A program made the translations under genes and the position numbers. Positions 34,971-43,471 of a DNA stretch of 61,207 nucleotides are shown here, piece by piece. Position 1 is the first letter of the stretch. Each line of letters opens with the position of its first letter. Source of the DNA: Clostridia bacterium (GTDB lineage Bacteria > Bacillota > Clostridia > Peptostreptococcales > Anaerovoracaceae); contig JAILDA010000073.1 of NCBI GenBank assembly GCA_024689865.1, forward strand, positions 1-61,207, in the 5' to 3' direction. Below the pieces are notes generated by a model. It saw nothing but the letters and a program-made list of their open reading frames with translations, was not told the DNA's origin and did not search any database.

Positions 34971-35920
34971 TCCTCCGGAAGTTTCCAGTCGAACATGTTC
35001 CAGTAAGGTGCGGACACTCTTTCGGCGTAGGCCTTCATGTCCACTCCGTTCCAGTCGTAGAATCCCTGCTTAAGCTCGCTGCGCGCCCCCATCTTTCCTT
35101 CCTCCATAAGTTTTTTCATGGAGTCCGGTATTTCCGTAGCGGTAGAAAGAATGGGCCATATGTTGCGGCAGGTAGCGGCATTAAGTTCCAGGCCGCCGTT
35201 GTCGAAGTGCTCGAATATGCCTATGGACGTGTATCTGGGGCAGAAGCTGTATTCCAGGCAGGTATCAACCGCCTCGGGAGCGCATATTCCCTCTTCTACA
35301 AGCGCCAGCGCCTCGCGCCACAGGGCGAACTGCAGGCGGTTGCCTATGAATCCGGGAGTAGGCTTGTTGAGCTTTACGGGCTTTCTGTCCAGCTCCTCCA
35401 GCAGGCTTACGGCGTAATCCACGACGCCGTCTGCAGTGCCTTCCGATCCGCAGATCTCGAAGAACGGCACAAGATGAGGCGGGTTGAACGGATGCGTAAC
35501 TATTATCCTGTCGTCGTAAGCGCCTCCGCCGCCGGCCAGCTTAGCCGGCACTATGGACGAACTTACGGAGCAGATGGCCTTTACCTTAGGGCAGTGCGCT
35601 TCTATTGCTCTGTAGACTTCGTATTTAGTCTCCAGGACTTCCACGGCAGACTCGAAGATGATCTCCGAATCTTTAAGTCCCTCGTAATCGAAACAGTAGT
35701 TTATGTATCCCTTAAAACGTCCGGCCTGCTCCGCGCTTACCTTGCCTTTATCGACCATCTGGCCGAAAAATCCGTCCACTACTCCGGAACATCTGTCCAC
35801 GGACTTCTGGCTCCTTGCCAGGACCGCCGTCTTAAAACCATGGCCTGCCGCAAGCACCGCCATGCTGCTGGCTATCATGCCTGTTCCGACTATTCCTATG
35901 GTCCTTTCGTTGTTTTTCAT
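34967..35920 (-). CDS. 3-hydroxyacyl-CoA dehydrogenase family protein
   Basis: The 317-residue protein has an N-terminal Rossmann domain (IGIVGTGMIASSMAVLAAGH, slightly off the usual GxGxxG) and the catalytic motif VTHPFNPPHLVPFFEI. The C-terminal helical domain contains GFIGNRLQFALWREALALVE. Relatives oxidise 3-hydroxyacyl-CoA, but members of this size also act on free hydroxy acids (L-gulonate, carnitine). It is 10 bp downstream of a glycyl radical enzyme gene and overlaps an MmgE/PrpD gene, so it probably oxidises or reduces a hydroxy acid in that pathway (inference). Confidence 0.85.
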   Translation of the reverse strand: MKNNERTIGIVGTGMIASSMAVLAAGHGFKTAVLARSQKSVDRCSGVVDGFFGQMVDKGKVSAEQAGRFKGYINYCFDYEGLKDSEIIFESAVEVLETKYEVYRAIEAHCPKVKAICSVSSSIVPAKLAGGGGAYDDRIIVTHPFNPPHLVPFFEICGSEGTADGVVDYAVSLLEELDRKPVKLNKPTPGFIGNRLQFALWREALALVEEGICAPEAVDTCLEYSFCPRYTSIGIFEHFDNGGLELNAATCRNIWPILSTATEIPDSMKKLMEEGKMGARSELKQGFYDWNGVDMKAYAERVSAPYWNMFDWKLPEE

Positions 35921-35930
35921 GAAAACCTCC

Positions 35931-38381
35931 TTATAGATGCTGCTCGCTGCGCAGGTAGATATCTTCCTGTATCTGGGGCGACAGCTGTACGTAGTACGCT
36001 GAGAATCCGCCTACCCTTACCAGAAGATCCTTGTGCTCCTCGGGCTTTTCTCTGGCTGCCTTAAGCTCTTTGTTGTCCACCAGATTGTACTGGATGTGGG
36101 TGCCTCCGGCTCCAAGGAAGGAGTTGGTAAGATCCACAAGCTTTTCTATGTCCGCGTCGTTCTTGAACATGGACTTGGGGAACTTCTGGTTGAGCACCTG
36201 AACGTAAGAGTGATCGCCGAAGTTTGCCTTAAGGACTGAGCGGAGCACCGCCGTGGGGCCGTTCTTATCCATGCCGTGCATGGGCGATGCGCTGCCGTCG
36301 TACAGAGGCTCGAAAGCCTTATGACCGTTGGGCATGGCGCCTACGCCCTTGCCTGCCGCGTAATGCCAGGACAGACCTTCGCGCAGGGACTTGAAGCGCA
36401 TGTTGCCTTCGCCGTTGTCGTAGCTGGTAATGCTGCTCGCGGACATCTCGGATACCCTGCGGGCAAGCATGTCCACCTCGTCTATGTCGTTGCCGAACTT
36501 GGGAACGTCCAGGCACATCTTAAGAACTTCCTCGCCGCGCGGACCCTCGAAATTGGAGTCCAGAACGTCCATAAGCTCGTCCATGGTTATCTTCTTGTCG
36601 TCGAAGACCAGCTTCTTTATGGCATAGAGCGAGTCCGTGGCGTCTATCACGGCGCGGTCGGTAATTCCGTACTCCGCGCAGGTAGTAGGCGTCATGGCGT
36701 CGTGACCGTAGTCCATGCAGTGCTGGAGCGACAGCGTAGAGAGCACCGGCATGCGCAGGTACTGGTCCTGGGTGTCGCGTGCCATGTTGGCCATCCAAAG
36801 AGTGCGGTGCACCACAAAGCGGTGCTGCTTGGTATATGCTTCGAACAGCTGCTCGAAGTCTGTAAACTTTCTTACGTCTCCGGTCTCCAGACCGAGCTTC
36901 TTGCCGGTAACTGCAACTCCGTTGTGCAGCGTCATGTAAAGGATGGCAGCATTGTTGAGTCCTGCTGCGCCGCACTTGTATTCCGCTCGCTGGGGCAGCG
37001 CCGGCCACACGCATCCGCGTCCGATCCAGTCGCGTGCTTCTTTAAGGGGCACGCCGTCCTCCACGAACATGCGGATTATGCCCTCTTCGTTCTCGAAGAG
37101 CGGAATGCCGCCGTTCATGATCAGGTTGGTCTGAATGGATTTCTTCATCAGCCAGCGCGGAGTATCGTGGTTCCAGCGTATGCCTACCGTGGGCGAGGAC
37201 TGCTTAAGCAGGCCTACCGCGTGCAGGAAAGCATAGGAAAGCTCGTTGCTGCCTTCCTTGCCGTCCGGAGTTATTCCGCCCAGATTCATGCTGTTTATGG
37301 CAAAGGTGATCTGGTGGGTCTCCCTGTGGGTTCCGGTATCCACGTAGATGGTGGTCCCCCAGCGCCCGATAAGTTCCGCGAGCATGTTTACCGCTTTGTC
37401 CACGCTTATGGTGCCGGTCTGGATGTCCCTTATGAAGAACGGGTACAGATATTGATCCCCTCTGCCCCACTGCGGGTGGTTGTGCATCGGGTGCTCTATG
37501 CCCTTGGAGATGCCTGTTATGGCCATGGACTGCAGCGCCTCGTGGAAGCTGCGCGCCGGGAATTCCGGAACGTGCTCGCAGGCTTCGGCGATCTCGATCA
37601 GCTGCTTCTTTCTTGCAGGATCTTCCTCGGTCTTTTCCATCTCGCGGGCAAGCGCGGCGTATCTGTGAGACAGCGTTATTATGGCCTCGCAGACTATTAT
37701 CGCGGCCTTCCAGAACCAGAACTTGTTGGCGTTCTGCCCCTGATTCTCCACGAAGTCGTTTATGTGGCCCTGAGCCTCGTCTATGAAGTAGCGAAGGCCT
37801 TTGGTTATGATCTTGTTGAAATCTATGGTATTTGTGGAGTTGGCCCAGTTTCCGGTATTGAGCGGCGGGTCCTTAAGCCTTGCTTCCAGAACGTCCTGAG
37901 GCCATGTGCCCAGAAGTTCCTTCCACAGCAGGTTTCCGGCGTCCGCAACGCTCTTGCCGCCGAACTCGCGGGCTGCGTCGCGGAGTATCTCCAGATCCTC
38001 CGGAGAAAGCTGCGCCTGGCTGTTGAGCGAGAACTGTACCTTGCCTTCGTCGGACCAGATGCCGTCCAGATAATCGCCGCAGGAATCTATTCCGGTATAC
38101 GCACCTACGACCGTGGGACCCATGCGGCCCACTATGTAATCGTAAGGCAGTATGCTGAGCTTTATGTTCTCAACGACATGCTTAAACAGCTTTGCGCGTC
38201 GGATCTCCAGATCCTCGCCCTCGGTCTGCCGCCAGGACTCGGTGGCGTAGAACTGTCTGTCCGTGTGGATCTTGTAGGGCGCAGCCATTACAGCTTTCTT
38301 CCAGGCGCGGCGCTGCTCGTCCATCTCGACCGCGTCTATCTTCTTAAGTAGTTCCAGGTCGACTTTTACTGCAGGTTCCAT
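35931..38381 (-). CDS. Glycyl radical enzyme without the Cys-x-Glu motif
   Basis: The 816-residue protein has the family C-terminus with the radical loop RVGGFSAYYVQL (Gly792). The active-site region reads DWIGRGCVWPALPQR: Cys457 is followed by Val and Trp459, so the Glu used as a base by dehydratases and decarboxylases is missing. Lack of that Glu is also a feature of fumarate-adding enzymes, but I cannot place it there from memory. It is distant from the tandem pair at 23.9-28.9 kb. It opens an operon with a dehydrogenase, two MmgE/PrpD proteins and a dicarboxylate-type carrier, and is divergent from a LysR gene. No activase is nearby. ATG follows AAAGGAG. Confidence 0.88.
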   Translation of the reverse strand: MEPAVKVDLELLKKIDAVEMDEQRRAWKKAVMAAPYKIHTDRQFYATESWRQTEGEDLEIRRAKLFKHVVENIKLSILPYDYIVGRMGPTVVGAYTGIDSCGDYLDGIWSDEGKVQFSLNSQAQLSPEDLEILRDAAREFGGKSVADAGNLLWKELLGTWPQDVLEARLKDPPLNTGNWANSTNTIDFNKIITKGLRYFIDEAQGHINDFVENQGQNANKFWFWKAAIIVCEAIITLSHRYAALAREMEKTEEDPARKKQLIEIAEACEHVPEFPARSFHEALQSMAITGISKGIEHPMHNHPQWGRGDQYLYPFFIRDIQTGTISVDKAVNMLAELIGRWGTTIYVDTGTHRETHQITFAINSMNLGGITPDGKEGSNELSYAFLHAVGLLKQSSPTVGIRWNHDTPRWLMKKSIQTNLIMNGGIPLFENEEGIIRMFVEDGVPLKEARDWIGRGCVWPALPQRAEYKCGAAGLNNAAILYMTLHNGVAVTGKKLGLETGDVRKFTDFEQLFEAYTKQHRFVVHRTLWMANMARDTQDQYLRMPVLSTLSLQHCMDYGHDAMTPTTCAEYGITDRAVIDATDSLYAIKKLVFDDKKITMDELMDVLDSNFEGPRGEEVLKMCLDVPKFGNDIDEVDMLARRVSEMSASSITSYDNGEGNMRFKSLREGLSWHYAAGKGVGAMPNGHKAFEPLYDGSASPMHGMDKNGPTAVLRSVLKANFGDHSYVQVLNQKFPKSMFKNDADIEKLVDLTNSFLGAGGTHIQYNLVDNKELKAAREKPEEHKDLLVRVGGFSAYYVQLSPQIQEDIYLRSEQHL

Positions 38382-38432
38382 TTGGTCTCCTTTGTTGAAT
38401 ATATGAATGCACGATGATCTTATTACATTCTT

Positions 38433-38505
38433 ATTATCGTACAGCCGGCTTCCGGCAGCAATCAGCAGCTTGTTGCTTGCATCAACTTTTTGTTGATGAT
38501 ATACT
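38433..38505. promoter_or_regulatory. Divergent promoters with LysR-type operator
   Basis: The lysR promoter is TTGCAT (38477-38482), 17-bp spacer, TATACT (38500-38505). The spacer contains the perfect palindrome CATCAAC-TTTTT-GTTGATG (38480-38498), with the T-N11-A feature of LysR sites. On the minus strand the operon promoter is TTGCTG (38461-38456), 17-bp spacer, GATAAT (38438-38433), with GCCGG-CTT-CCGGC in its spacer. The operator lies just upstream of that -35, a classic LysR activation position. Confidence 0.7.
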
Positions 38506-38548
38506 TTTTATACAGACAGTTGAAACCAGCAAGATAAAGGGCCGCAAA

Positions 38549-39436
38549 ATGGATATCAAACAACTGAAATACTTCCTGGAGATATATAAGCTCCGGAGTT
38601 TTACAGAAGCCGCGAAAAGCTGCTTCCTTACGCCTCAGGGCATCCATGTGTCTATAGCTCGCCTCGAAAAAGAACTGGGCTGCAGGCTTTTCGTACGCAC
38701 CGGCAGCGGGGCATCCCTTACGGAGGCCGGAGAATACCTCCTTCCCAGAGCCCGGGAAATAGTTGCGGTCAGCGAAGAGACCGCGATGCATTTTGAACGG
38801 GAATCCCAAAGAGAGACCTCCGTCTCCGCCATATTTGTAAGAGGCACCGTGGAACTGCTGTGCATTCCTTCTATATCGGAGGTCAAAAAGACCGATCAGG
38901 ACGCGGGCGTAAGATTCCGAGTGGAACAGGATCTGGACTGCATGCAGGCAGTATTGAACGGGGAGGCAGACCTTGGAGTTTGCGCAGGTCCCGTAAGGTC
39001 AAAAGAGCTCAGCAAGAAACTTCTGCTAAGCCGGAAGAACGTCCTTGTCATCAACAAAAAACACCCGCTTGCACAAAAGCAGCAGGTAGAAATAGAGGAC
39101 ATAAAAAACCTGGATCTGGCTCTGCCCCGGGAAAAAGTATCCGTAAGGACCACCATACTGGAGCTGTGCCGCCGACGCGGCTTCGAACCGGATTTCATCG
39201 AGAACGACGAGCCGCGCACAGCCTTCAACTGCGCGGAGATGGGGCTTCAGGCCGGCATAGTGAACGAAGTGTCGGCAGAAAAACTGCTGAGATCTTTCCC
39301 TAACGTATGCATCGTTCCGTTCTCCGAGCCCGAGATGAACTGGAACGTCTATCTGATAAAAAAGAAAGGCGCCGCTCTCACCTCTGTCGCCAAGGCCCTG
39401 GAGGCAAGCCTTCTGAAGAAAGCAAGGGAAATATGA
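38549..39436 (+). CDS. LysR family transcriptional regulator
   Basis: The start at 38549 (MDIKQLKYFLEIYKLRSFTE) gives the canonical LysR N-terminus and follows GATAAAGGG; the frame is open further upstream, but no better start exists. The helix-turn-helix covers residues 16-45 (AAKSCFLTPQGIHVSIARLE), and a substrate-binding domain follows from about residue 90 to 295. It should control the divergent radical-enzyme operon and itself, and sense a small acid from that pathway (inference). Confidence 0.9.
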   Translation: MDIKQLKYFLEIYKLRSFTEAAKSCFLTPQGIHVSIARLEKELGCRLFVRTGSGASLTEAGEYLLPRAREIVAVSEETAMHFERESQRETSVSAIFVRGTVELLCIPSISEVKKTDQDAGVRFRVEQDLDCMQAVLNGEADLGVCAGPVRSKELSKKLLLSRKNVLVINKKHPLAQKQQVEIEDIKNLDLALPREKVSVRTTILELCRRRGFEPDFIENDEPRTAFNCAEMGLQAGIVNEVSAEKLLRSFPNVCIVPFSEPEMNWNVYLIKKKGAALTSVAKALEASLLKKAREI

Positions 39437-39441
39437 CATGA

Positions 39442-39475
39442 AAAACGACCCCGGCATCGAGGTCGTTTTGTTTTG
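39442..39475 (+). terminator. Terminator after lysR (bidirectional)
   Basis: AAAACGACC and GGTCGTTTT form a 9-bp stem followed by GTTTTG; the reverse strand also has a T-run and can serve the convergent nucleotidase gene. Confidence 0.75.
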
Positions 39476-39519
39476 AACATTCCCTGTCCCGGACCGTTCA
39501 CGGATCCGGAAGCTTAAGT

Positions 39520-40989
39520 CTAATCCAGGACCACTATCCTTCCTTCCACGTGAGCGTCCAGACCGTCGTTCGTGGAGAAGTACTCCTCGATTATGTTGTT
39601 GACGGACGTGGCGACTACGCGCGGCTTCATGTTCTTCTTTACTTCCTCGAGCGGAACGCCCAGGAACTCGTCGAAGTTGCTGAAGTGATACTTCTGAAGG
39701 CCTATCTTTATCCTCATGTCGTCCGTTACGTCCTCGCCGCGGAACTTAAGCTCCTCTATTGTATGCGTGGACTTGCGGTACACTATGCGCACGCCCTTGG
39801 AGAACTGGTAGAACTCGGTCTCGCCTGTCCAGGCTTCGTCCCTCATAAGGTGCTGCACCATCCGGCGGAACTGCGCGCCGGTAAGCTCCACCATATGCAG
39901 AGTGTCGTCGAACGGCGTGTTCTCCACCATGTCCTGATACTCTATTACGGGACCCAGCTCCTTCTTGCGAATGCTTCCGGAGCCGAACATCATTACGTCG
40001 AAGCTTGCCTCCCACGCTACGCAGTCCGCGTAGAGGTTGCCCATCTCCGTCTCCTGCTCGCGGCTGGGGTGCGTAAGCCTTCTGGCCCAGCGGGTGACCA
40101 CTCTCTTGTACTTGCTGTCCGTCTGGGTGCGGTAGCTGTCCAGAAGGTCCTCTATGATCTCGTCCTTAGGAGCAGTGTCCTCGTTTATCGGAACGCATTT
40201 CCACTTGAACTCTTCTATTGTCTTCTTGTCCTGATCGTACTGGATGTCGATCTGACCGATTATGCTTGTACCGGTCCCGGCCTGCACGATGGGTATGCCG
40301 TTTACGACTTCCGGCTTGTCCATGAATGTGTGCGAGTGACCGCCTATTATCATGTTTACGCCCCAGTCCGGATCCAACATCTCCGCAAGCTTAAGGTCGT
40401 TCTCAAGTCCTATGTGCGTTAGCAGAACGGTCATGTCCGTGCGCACGGTGCGGTAGTTGTCGCAGATTATGCCTACCTCCTTGGCCGCCGCCTCCAGATC
40501 TATGAAGGAGCCTATTATCTTTTCGCTCTTTGTGGATGCAAGGACCTCGTCCGTAAGTATGCCTATGAACAGGATCTTCATGCCGCCGACTTCCAGGTTG
40601 ATGTACGGAGTAAAGACTCTGGCGTTGTTCATGGTTATGAACAAGTTGGCGTTTACTATGGGGAACTTGGCGCACTTTTCCAGGAACAGCAGGTGCGCGA
40701 AGCCGTAGTCCACCTCGTGGTTGCCTATGGTGGCAACGTCCGGGCGCAGAGTGTTCATCAGGTCTATCGTGGACAGCCCCTGGTACTCGGAGTCTATTAC
40801 GGAACCGCGGAACATGTCGCCCGCCATGGCGTATATTACGTTCTCCTTTTCGCTGCGGATCTTCCTTACGTAGCCGCTGAGCCTGGGCAGTCCGCCGGTC
40901 TCCTTGCCGTCGACTTCCTTGGGAAGGAAATCACCGTGAAGATCGTTAGAGTGCAGTATGGTCAGTTTCTTGATGCTTTCTTCCGCCAT
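39520..40989 (-). CDS. 5'-nucleotidase / calcineurin-type metallophosphatase, cytosolic
   Basis: The 489-residue protein has the two-domain UshA/NT5 layout: N-terminal metallophosphatase motifs LHSNDLHGDF (residue 12 on), MAGDMFRG, TIGNHEVDYG, LLTHIG and GGHSHTF, then a C-terminal nucleotide-binding domain from about residue 320 with GSGSIRKKELG and TPFDDTLHMVELTG. No signal peptide is present, unlike most UshA proteins, so it probably acts inside the cell on nucleotides or nucleotide-like phosphoesters. It precedes a metallo-beta-lactamase-fold gene on the same strand by position but with a separate 78-bp spacer. Confidence 0.88.
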   Translation of the reverse strand: MAEESIKKLTILHSNDLHGDFLPKEVDGKETGGLPRLSGYVRKIRSEKENVIYAMAGDMFRGSVIDSEYQGLSTIDLMNTLRPDVATIGNHEVDYGFAHLLFLEKCAKFPIVNANLFITMNNARVFTPYINLEVGGMKILFIGILTDEVLASTKSEKIIGSFIDLEAAAKEVGIICDNYRTVRTDMTVLLTHIGLENDLKLAEMLDPDWGVNMIIGGHSHTFMDKPEVVNGIPIVQAGTGTSIIGQIDIQYDQDKKTIEEFKWKCVPINEDTAPKDEIIEDLLDSYRTQTDSKYKRVVTRWARRLTHPSREQETEMGNLYADCVAWEASFDVMMFGSGSIRKKELGPVIEYQDMVENTPFDDTLHMVELTGAQFRRMVQHLMRDEAWTGETEFYQFSKGVRIVYRKSTHTIEELKFRGEDVTDDMRIKIGLQKYHFSNFDEFLGVPLEEVKKNMKPRVVATSVNNIIEEYFSTNDGLDAHVEGRIVVLD

Positions 40990-41067
40990 TTTTTCGTCCT
41001 CCCTGATCGTCCGGGCCGCGTACGCGCTGCGCTTGACCGCGCATTACATCCGTTCAGTCCGGTCTTG

Positions 41068-42051
41068 CTATTCCTTTATCCTGTAAGTAATGTAAGGCTG
41101 TGTGTCCTCGCGTATTATTACGCCGTCAGCCACAAGTTTGTCCAGGTGCGACATGCACTCGCCCGCCGCGAACCACAGCTGTGCAGGCGGCATAGATCCG
41201 TCGGGATCCAGATGTATCTTCCAGCGCATGCGCTTTGTTATCTCGTAGGCATTAAGGCCCGGAGTCTCCGTTATTATCCCGGTGACCTCTTCCAGCCTGC
41301 GCTTGTGATGGCGCAGGATGCTGTCTATGCGCTCGTAGTAGTTTCCGGGACTGCGGTGGCCCGGAAGGGCAAGCTCCACGTCCAGCTTTCTGGAACGCTC
41401 CAGGCTTGCCAGATACTCCTGCAGAGCGTTCTCCACACCCGGCCAGCAGGTGATGTTAGGCGTTATGTCGAACAGTACGTGATCCCCGGTAAACAGAATC
41501 TTCTTGTCTTCTATGTAGAACATGCTGTTTCCGGGCGTGTGTCCGGGTACAAGCACCATCTTAAGCTTAACGTTTCCGGTGTCGATAACGTCGCCGTCCT
41601 TAAGACCCACGAACTTTTCCTCGTCGAAGAAACGCTCGCGCTTGTCGGTCTCCGGACCGTGGCTGAGCATGCGCTGATAGGTCCGCTCGTCCACGCCCTC
41701 GCGGCGGTCGCGTTCGGCTCTCTTGTAGCCTTTGCCTTTGTAATAAGTAAGCACTCCCTGATGATCGGTCTCGCTTATGTAGATGTGCTTATCCGGACCG
41801 CAGAACCAGTGGTTGAGCCCCGTGTGGTCCGCATGCAGGTGCGTGTTTATGATGTTGATCCTGTTAATGTCGGCGCCGAGCTCCTTGAGCGATCCGCGCA
41901 GAGACTCCTCGCAGGCCGCGGTGTTGAAGCCCGTATCCATCAGAAAATCTTCCCCCGCGCCGCGGAAGAAGTAAGAATTGAGCGACCCCAGCGCGCTGCC
42001 GGCCAGGGGCACCTTTATGCAGTATATGTTGTCGTCTATCTGCTGTATCAT
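41068..42051 (-). CDS. Metallo-beta-lactamase-fold hydrolase
   Basis: Starting at the ATG at 42051 (MIQQIDDNIYCIKVPLAG) the protein is 327 residues. Zinc ligands are present: THLHADHTG, VPGHTPGNS and FTGDHVLFD, with LPGHRSPG later. Residues 250-327 form an extra C-terminal helical part that looks like a winged-helix-type add-on, as in glyoxalase-II-like proteins of this class. A GTG at 42087, just after the upstream stop, would add 12 residues; neither start has a strong ribosome binding site. The substrate is unknown, probably a thioester or lactone. Confidence 0.82.
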   Translation of the reverse strand: MIQQIDDNIYCIKVPLAGSALGSLNSYFFRGAGEDFLMDTGFNTAACEESLRGSLKELGADINRINIINTHLHADHTGLNHWFCGPDKHIYISETDHQGVLTYYKGKGYKRAERDRREGVDERTYQRMLSHGPETDKRERFFDEEKFVGLKDGDVIDTGNVKLKMVLVPGHTPGNSMFYIEDKKILFTGDHVLFDITPNITCWPGVENALQEYLASLERSRKLDVELALPGHRSPGNYYERIDSILRHHKRRLEEVTGIITETPGLNAYEITKRMRWKIHLDPDGSMPPAQLWFAAGECMSHLDKLVADGVIIREDTQPYITYRIKE

Positions 42052-42088
42052 CCTGTTTGAACCGTCCCGGATACCCCGGATCCGCACT

Positions 42089-42550
42089 CTATTTTGCTAT
42101 TCCGAGGTATTTATCCAGGCATTCCACGAACTGCTCGTCCGTGTCCGGCGAAACTTTCCCGTAGTTTATATGATTGCCGTCCTTATCCCAGGCGCAGAGG
42201 ACCGGGAAACCGCCCTCTATGTCCTCTCCTACCTCCACCGTAAAGAATGCAAGGTCGTCGAAATCCTTATTGAAAAAAGCAACGGCGCCGTGGCACAAAG
42301 GTGCGTCGGCAGGCTTAGGATACTTTATCTTAATAGCCATGGAATCGTCGTTTACTTCGATCGGCTCCACCTTGAATTCTCCTGCGCGGAACGTGTTCTC
42401 CACATCTCCACGCTCCAGGAGGACGCTCAGGATCTCAAAGAGCGCGTCCGGCTTTTCGGAAAGGACTCCGATGAATTCCTTGGGGGAGTTGTAGAACCAC
42501 ATGGGAAGAAGCCTGTGCTGGAAATGATAAAGTACCTGCTGGACTGTCAT
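42089..42550 (-). CDS. Conserved-looking protein of unknown function, 153 aa
   Basis: The ATG follows AAAAGGAATATTATC. The protein has no membrane segment or signal peptide; it is acidic, with a mixed alpha/beta pattern and aromatic-rich stretches (LYHFQHRLLPMWFYNSP; FNKDFDDLAFFTVEVGEDI). I do not recognise it. It ends next to the metallo-beta-lactamase-fold gene, so the two are probably co-transcribed. Confidence 0.7.
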   Translation of the reverse strand: MTVQQVLYHFQHRLLPMWFYNSPKEFIGVLSEKPDALFEILSVLLERGDVENTFRAGEFKVEPIEVNDDSMAIKIKYPKPADAPLCHGAVAFFNKDFDDLAFFTVEVGEDIEGGFPVLCAWDKDGNHINYGKVSPDTDEQFVECLDKYLGIAK

Positions 42551-42749
42551 GATAATATTCCTTTTCAGTAGTAACGTTTTAGTTTGCGGACGCGCAAGAC
42601 AGCGCCGGCGCTCCGCACATTCATTCAGTTTATTTTACCATACGGCAGAGCTTTGTTCAAACGGCAGAGTACATAGCCTGCATGTTGTCCTGCAGTAAAT
42701 GTTTCCGTTTTTCCGCAGCGCATCGCCCCGGAACGACGCATTTTACAGC

Positions 42750-42796
42750 AAAAAAAACGGCCCCGCACCGCCGGAAAATGACGGGCAGGACCGTTC
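42750..42796 (-). terminator. Terminator of the Rrf2 gene
   Basis: AACGGTCCTGC pairs along all 11 positions (three G-U) with GCGGGGCCGTT, followed by eight Ts on the minus strand. The rest of the 266-bp gap 42551-42816 holds nothing else I can support. Confidence 0.75.
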
Positions 42797-42816
42797 TGTA
42801 CATTCTTTTGTCATCG

Positions 42817-43218
42817 TTATTTTACGACCAGGTCGGAGAGCTTCTTTCCGTAGAAGAAGTCGTGAGTCATGCGGTCGAACTCGAACCAGAGCGGAAGCGT
42901 CCTGCAGTCCGAAGCTCTGTCGCAGCGCGGCGCGCCGCACGAAAGACACGCCACCGTAGCAAGCGACCCTTCCGTAAGCTCCAGTATCTCGCCTACGTTG
43001 TATTCTTCCGGCTTTCTGCTTAGGCGGTATCCGCCGCCCTTGCCGCTTACGCCCTCTATCATTTTGCCTTCCACAAGGCTCCTTACGATTATCTCCAGGT
43101 ACTTCTTGGATATGCCCTGCCTTTCGGCTATGTCCTTCAGCGGAACGTGAGCCTCGTCCGCGTGCTCGGCAAGGTCCACCATTACTCTGAGCGCGTAGCG
43201 TCCTTTTGTAGAGATCAT
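42817..43218 (-). CDS. iscR: Rrf2 family (IscR/CymR-like) regulator
   Basis: The 133-residue protein has the Rrf2 winged helix (MISTKGRYALRVMVDLAEH; IAERQGISKKYLEIIVRSL; KGGGYRLSRKPEEYNVGEI). The segment CLSCGAPRCDRASDC (residues 91-105) has four Cys, spaced as in IscR-type Fe-S binding loops, whereas sulfur-responsive CymR lacks them. It is divergent from nifS-iscU and has a 25-bp inverted repeat in its own promoter that recurs before nifS and metY. It therefore probably senses Fe-S or cysteine status and represses these genes. The iscR name is used by analogy. Confidence 0.88.
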   Translation of the reverse strand: MISTKGRYALRVMVDLAEHADEAHVPLKDIAERQGISKKYLEIIVRSLVEGKMIEGVSGKGGGYRLSRKPEEYNVGEILELTEGSLATVACLSCGAPRCDRASDCRTLPLWFEFDRMTHDFFYGKKLSDLVVK

Positions 43219-43243
43219 GACTGCAGTCTCCTTTCGCTTTTTA

Positions 43244-43268
43244 CCTATTCTACCGCAGGGTAAATAGG
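43244..43268. promoter_or_regulatory. Rrf2 operator at its own promoter
   Basis: A 25-bp imperfect inverted repeat with arms CCTATTCTACC and GGGTAAATAGG. On the minus strand it overlaps the -10 of the rrf2 promoter (TTGATT, 18-bp spacer, TAGAAT). The same outer arms (CCTATT ... AATAGG) and length recur at 43412 and 45126. Confidence 0.65.
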
Positions 43269-43411
43269 GAAATCAAGAGGCAATCGTTTTTTTATTAGCG
43301 GCCCGGTCCCGCCCCGAAGCCTTCGAGGCTGTTTCGAAGAGGCCGCTCAGCTGCCGGATCTGGGGCCGGGTCATAAAAATATAGTAAAAACGTTGGCTCT
43401 GCCGGTATTTA

Positions 43412-43444
43412 CCTATTGACATAGTAGGCGAATAGGCGTATAGT
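43412..43444 (+). promoter_or_regulatory. nifS-iscU promoter with Rrf2 operator
   Basis: TTGACA (43416-43421), 17-bp spacer, TATAGT (43439-43444). The 25-bp inverted repeat CCTATTGACATAG-TAGGCGAATAGG (43412-43436) covers the -35 and the whole spacer, a position where binding must block RNA polymerase. Confidence 0.8.
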
Positions 43445-43471
43445 TCTTTTGGAATCAGTAAGGAGAAAAAA

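Noticed and set aside
36276-38351. A 691-codon plus-strand frame opposite the third radical enzyme
   Set aside because: Low-complexity Val/Leu/Arg composition typical of an antisense shadow; the minus-strand product has an intact glycyl radical loop.
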